Made by a program: the position numbers and the translations under genes
Assembly (NCBI GenBank): GCA_017614185.1
Contig: JAGACI010000092.1
Location: 1 to 8,084, forward strand
DNA from: Lachnospiraceae bacterium
GTDB taxonomy: Bacteria > Bacillota_A > Clostridia > Lachnospirales > Lachnospiraceae
DNA length: 8,084 nt
Direction: 5' to 3'
Part shown: positions 5,976 through 8,084 of the stretch, piece after piece
How positions within the stretch are numbered: the first letter of the stretch is position 1
How the letters are laid out: each line of letters opens with the position of its first letter
Notes under the pieces: model-generated
Seen by the model: the letters and a program-made list of their open reading frames with translations, nothing else
Told to the model about the DNA's origin: nothing
Databases searched by the model: none

Positions 5976-7073
5976 TTATTCGAAGCTCTCAGCTGTCTTG
6001 ATTTCAACAACCTTTGTGCAGTAAGGCTCGAATGTTGTCTTAACTTCGTCAAATGACAAACCAATTTTATCACAAATATCTGTGTTTACGGTAGCTGTTC
6101 CGTTATCAAATGTCATAACGGGTGTTGATGCGGGAGCGGAACCGTCAAGTAAGATCTTTGCAATCATGTTTGCTGTCTCTACACCAAGGTTAGCGTAGTC
6201 AACGCCGTATCCGAGGAATGCGCCGTTTAATGCGAATGAGTCAGCTCCTGCATAGTGAAGGATTCCTGCGTCTGCAAGCTTCTCATAGATTGAAAGCTCA
6301 GCTGTCATGATTGTGTTATCGGAAGGAGTGAAGATTGCTTCTACTCCGTCAGCGATGAAAGCATCTACTGCAAGTGAAACTTCATCAACGTTTGTTCCTG
6401 TATGCTCAACGTACTCAACGCCCTTCTTGTCAAGGTATTCCTTAGCCTGAGCGATTGCTGTTGTTGAAGAATCCTGTCCTACGTCATAAAGAAGACCAAC
6501 CTTTGCGATATCGGGGTTCTGTGCGAAGATAAGGTTCATAACAGCATTTGTGTCAAGGTAATCGGATGTACCTGTGATGTTTGCTCCGGGAGCTTCCATT
6601 GACTCAACAAGGCCTACACCAAGGGGATCTGAAACTGCAGCGAATACAACAGGAGTCTTGGAATCCTCTGTTGCTGCCTGCATGCTCATTGCAACGGGTG
6701 TAGCAACACCGACCATGAGGTCAACGTTGTCTGCCTCGAAGTTTGCAATAATCTGTGAAAGAACGTTTGAATCTGCGTTACAGTTATCGTACTCGATGTT
6801 AAACTTAACATTCTTGTCTTTTGCGATTGCATCGAGCTGATTCTGAATGTTGTCGCAAATCTGATTTAATGAAGCGTCGTCTACGAAGTTACAGATACCG
6901 ATTGTGTACTCTGCAGCTGCTTCTGCCTCTTCTGTGGTTTCTGCTGTCTCAGCTGTCTCAGCTGTTTCTGTGGAAGCTGCGTCATTCTTTGTCTCTGCTG
7001 CAGCCTCGCCGCATGCGCAAAGGCCAAGTACCATGGTCATTGCTGTTAAGATTGCTACGATTTTCTTTTTCAT
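5976..7073 (-). CDS. trpX: ABC transporter substrate-binding lipoprotein, predicted tryptophan-binding
   Basis: This 365-residue lipoprotein should capture the substrate outside the membrane and deliver it to the permease. Residues 1-20 form a lipoprotein signal (MKKK, hydrophobic core) ending in lipobox LCAC with C21 as the lipidated residue. Residues 22-54 are a flexible E/A/T-rich linker with TAE repeats. The rest fits the PF04392 ABC substrate-binding family: YTIGICNFVDDASL (56-69), VGVATPVA (121-128), TPVVFAAVSDPLGVGLV (140-156), PGANITGTSD (162-171) and YGVDYANLG (289-297). There is no Trp in the protein. AGAGG lies 7 nt before the ATG, and a 4-bp hairpin (CGCC-AAAA-GGCG, 7102-7091) sits just ahead of it. 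It is the first gene after the T-box leader, whose UGG specifier is the basis for the tryptophan call. Confidence 0.87.
   Translation of the reverse strand: MKKKIVAILTAMTMVLGLCACGEAAAETKNDAASTETAETAETAETTEEAEAAAEYTIGICNFVDDASLNQICDNIQNQLDAIAKDKNVKFNIEYDNCNADSNVLSQIIANFEADNVDLMVGVATPVAMSMQAATEDSKTPVVFAAVSDPLGVGLVESMEAPGANITGTSDYLDTNAVMNLIFAQNPDIAKVGLLYDVGQDSSTTAIAQAKEYLDKKGVEYVEHTGTNVDEVSLAVDAFIADGVEAIFTPSDNTIMTAELSIYEKLADAGILHYAGADSFALNGAFLGYGVDYANLGVETANMIAKILLDGSAPASTPVMTFDNGTATVNTDICDKIGLSFDEVKTTFEPYCTKVVEIKTAESFE
6943..6969 (-). repeat. 9-bp tandem repeat coding for the lipoprotein linker
   Basis: GCTGTCTCA occurs twice head to tail (6943-6951, 6952-6960), followed by a diverged third copy GCTGTTTCT (6961-6969). 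It encodes the repeated (T/S)AE tripeptides of the linker between the lipidated cysteine and the binding domain. The unit is a multiple of three, so changes in copy number would alter linker length without breaking the frame. Confidence 0.6.
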
Positions 7074-7121
7074 AAAATTTCCTCTTTCTGCGCCTTTTGG
7101 CGACTTTTAAGTGTTTTCCCC

Positions 7122-7181
7122 GGGACAGGTATTTTTGAAAATTAAAAGACCCATCCCTGCAGTCTCTCTGCTGGGACAGGT
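7122..7181 (-). repeat. Duplicated switching strand ACCTGTCCC in the leader
   Basis: ACCTGTCCC occurs at 7181-7173, where it is the strand shared by antiterminator and terminator, and again at 7130-7122, beyond the terminator T-run. Both copies can pair fully with GGGATGGGT (7157-7149), the 3' arm of the terminator, through the same nine pairs including two G-U pairs. Confidence 0.7.
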
Positions 7182-7182
7182 C
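7137..7182 (-). terminator. T-box regulated intrinsic terminator
   Basis: GACCTGTCCC (7182-7173) pairs with GGGATGGGTC (7157-7148) over 10 positions (two G-U). It is extended after an A-A mismatch by GCAG/CTGC around the loop AGAGA. TTTTAATTTT (7147-7138) follows. It should stop transcription before trpX when tRNA-Trp is charged. Confidence 0.88.
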
Positions 7183-7207
7183 GTAAAGTCTACCTGCGGT
7201 GCCACCC
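7173..7207 (-). promoter_or_regulatory. T-box antiterminator
   Basis: GGG (7207-7205) pairs with CCC (7175-7173), and GCAGG (7197-7193) pairs with CCTGT (7180-7176, one G-U). This leaves the seven-base bulge TGGCACC that accepts the tRNA acceptor end. The 3' strand is the 5' arm of the terminator, so the two structures exclude each other. Confidence 0.85.
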
Positions 7208-7421
7208 GGCTTGGTGTATTAACACCCACTTAGTGCATACTGTCATATGCAAAACTTTGATCACGAAGGTTTTACTCCGTCTTCCATACTCTGCAAACGC
7301 ATTTCCGGTCGCCCTCAGAAGTCCATTCAGCCAAGCACTTAATGCTGCAATCCCACCACCTGCAGCTCTCTGTGAAGAAGCCCGCTTTGCTTACTCACTC
7401 TTCATCATTGGTTTAAAGAGA

Positions 7422-7450
7422 AGTTAACACAGGTTTATAACCCATGTCAA
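7422..7450 (-). promoter_or_regulatory. Promoter of the T-box-trpXYZ operon
   Basis: TTGACA (7450-7445) is a perfect -35 box on the minus strand. After 17 bp comes TTAACT (7427-7422), a 4/6 -10 box. Transcription should begin near 7415, just ahead of the 5' side of T-box stem I. It lies 30 bp after the stop codon of the HAD gene. Confidence 0.75.
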
Positions 7451-7480
7451 GTACTTTTTTGAATTAAACTGTTAAAGCCG

Positions 7481-8084
7481 TTAAACAAGCTTTAAAAGAT
7501 CCCTGATATCATCTATGATTACCTCTGCTCCGGCTTCCTCAAGCTCCGCTCTTTTAGATATTCCGTAAGTAACGGCACAAGTGTGAATGCCGGCACTCTT
7601 ACCCATGCCGATATCATAGGGGGTATCACCTACTACAATTGCCTCATCGGGATTAATGTTCAAATCCTTTAAGGTACGAAGTACAGGTTCGGGATCAGGT
7701 TTATGCTTCTTCGTATCATCTGCGCCCAAAGCATACGGGAACAGTTCTGACATACCCCAGCTTTTAAGGAAGTCCCTTAAGGAAGCGTTGTTTCTGGAAC
7801 TTGCGATGCTTCGCATTATCCCTCTTTCGGATAGCTCGTTAACAACTTCTTTCACTCCGGGGAAAACCGTCGGAGGATACTCCTCCTTGGTTCTTGCAAA
7901 CTCATCTCTAGCCACGTCTATGCACCTTTTTATCATCTTATCGGACATATCGGGAAAGAGGAGTCTGTAACCTTTATCAGCCGGGAGACCTATTGTCGAA
8001 GCGCACGCTTCATCATCTCTTACAGGAAGCCCCAATTTTCTCATTGTGGCCTGCTTGGATAACACAATAGCCTTCCTTGTATCG
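7481..8084 (-). CDS. HAD-superfamily hydrolase, phosphoglycolate-phosphatase-like, 5' end outside window
   Basis: The frame is open to the window edge: 200 residues are visible and the N-terminus is missing. A GTG at 8065 could look like a start, but the six codons before it read DTRKAI. The first two residues fit the end of HAD motif I (DxDGTLxDT), so the true start lies upstream. Motif II is SIASSRNN, with the first S in the usual Ser/Thr position. Motif III is K in KHKPDPEPVL. Motif IV is VVGDTPYDIGMGKSAG. A helical cap lies between motifs I and II. The family hydrolyses small phosphorylated metabolites such as phosphoglycolate or sugar phosphates, or acts as a beta-phosphoglucomutase. The substrate cannot be told from the sequence. 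It precedes the T-box operon and does not appear to share its regulation, because the promoter and leader lie between them. No strong terminator is seen after it. Confidence 0.88.
   Translation of the reverse strand, partial: DTRKAIVLSKQATMRKLGLPVRDDEACASTIGLPADKGYRLLFPDMSDKMIKRCIDVARDEFARTKEEYPPTVFPGVKEVVNELSERGIMRSIASSRNNASLRDFLKSWGMSELFPYALGADDTKKHKPDPEPVLRTLKDLNINPDEAIVVGDTPYDIGMGKSAGIHTCAVTYGISKRAELEEAGAEVIIDDIRDLLKLV

Larger units (their letters stand above)
7137..7420 (-). promoter_or_regulatory. T-box leader (riboswitch) sensing uncharged tRNA-Trp
   Basis: The untranslated leader upstream of trpX carries T-box landmarks in order: GA-rich stem I base with AGTAA (near 7400), conserved ACAGAGAGC (7373-7365), an apical hairpin of 6 bp (GCTGCA/TGCAGC, 7366-7344) with loop GGTGGTGGGAT, then GAATGGACTTCTGAGG, in which TGG (7325-7323) is the specifier codon. 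A small hairpin (GGTGT-TAAT-ACACC, about 7226-7213) fits stem III. The T-box GGGTGGCACCGCAGG (7207-7193) follows. Its UGGC bulge (7204-7201) can pair with a GCCA tRNA 3' end, as expected for tRNA-Trp with G73. Codon and discriminator therefore agree. Uncharged tRNA-Trp should favour the antiterminator and permit transporter transcription. This leader accounts for the 400-bp gene-free gap. Confidence 0.92.

Noticed and set aside
1676..7073. One novel multi-gene system spanning the DUF362 protein, metY and the transporter
   Set aside because: A strong terminator separates metY from the DUF362 gene, and trxB and probably metY have their own promoters; co-direction alone does not support a shared system.
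7233..7427. Plus-strand open frame of 64 codons in the gap before trpX
   Set aside because: The region is fully explained by the T-box leader read on the minus strand; the frame has no convincing product.
7460..7500. Hairpin after the HAD stop codon (TTAAAGC with GCTTTAA) as a terminator
   Set aside because: The stem is AT-rich, the left arm overlaps the coding end, and no T-run follows directly.
8063..8065. GTG as the start of the HAD gene
   Set aside because: The frame continues upstream with DTRKAI, consistent with the end of catalytic motif I, so the real start lies outside the window.

Overview
The window reads as an ordinary chromosomal stretch of a low-to-moderate GC Gram-positive anaerobe, most likely class Clostridia and plausibly Lachnospiraceae. 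The reasons are sigma-A type TTGACA/TATAAT promoters, strong GGAGG-type ribosome binding sites, a tRNA-sensing T-box leader, a WalR-like box, an E/A/T-rich lipoprotein linker and a DUF362 protein with a cysteine-rich C-terminus. The taxon is inferred from style, not from a marker gene. Every supported gene is on the minus strand, so transcription runs from high to low coordinates. No mobile element, CRISPR array, rRNA or tRNA was seen.

From the right (transcriptionally upstream) edge: 7481-8084 is the 3' part of a HAD-family phosphatase gene whose start lies outside the window. About 30 bp after its stop codon is a promoter (7422-7450). It drives a roughly 280-nt T-box leader with specifier codon UGG (Trp), a UGGC discriminator-pairing bulge, and mutually exclusive antiterminator and terminator hairpins. 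The leader controls three closely packed genes at 4224-7073: a substrate-binding lipoprotein, a permease and an ATPase, which fit the predicted tryptophan importer TrpXYZ. When uncharged tRNA-Trp accumulates, the leader should read through and the cell should import tryptophan.

Next is metY (2861-4147), an O-acetylhomoserine sulfhydrylase of methionine/cysteine metabolism. It has a possible promoter of its own and ends in a clear intrinsic terminator (2796-2830). No terminator separates it from the transporter genes, so T-box readthrough into metY is possible. It is followed by a DUF362 protein (1676-2770) with four conserved-looking C-terminal cysteines. Then comes trxB (685-1593), an NADPH-type thioredoxin reductase, from a promoter that overlaps the DUF362 stop codon. 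The left edge holds the 5' two-thirds or less of an exported SH3-domain protein (1-596). Its strong promoter is followed by a perfect 11-bp tandem repeat matching the WalR (YycF) cell-wall-stress consensus.

The most informative signals are regulatory: the Trp T-box with an extra copy of its switching strand downstream, and the WalR-like box just after the predicted transcription start of the SH3 gene. I see no convincing undescribed multi-gene system. The DUF362 protein is the least understood gene.
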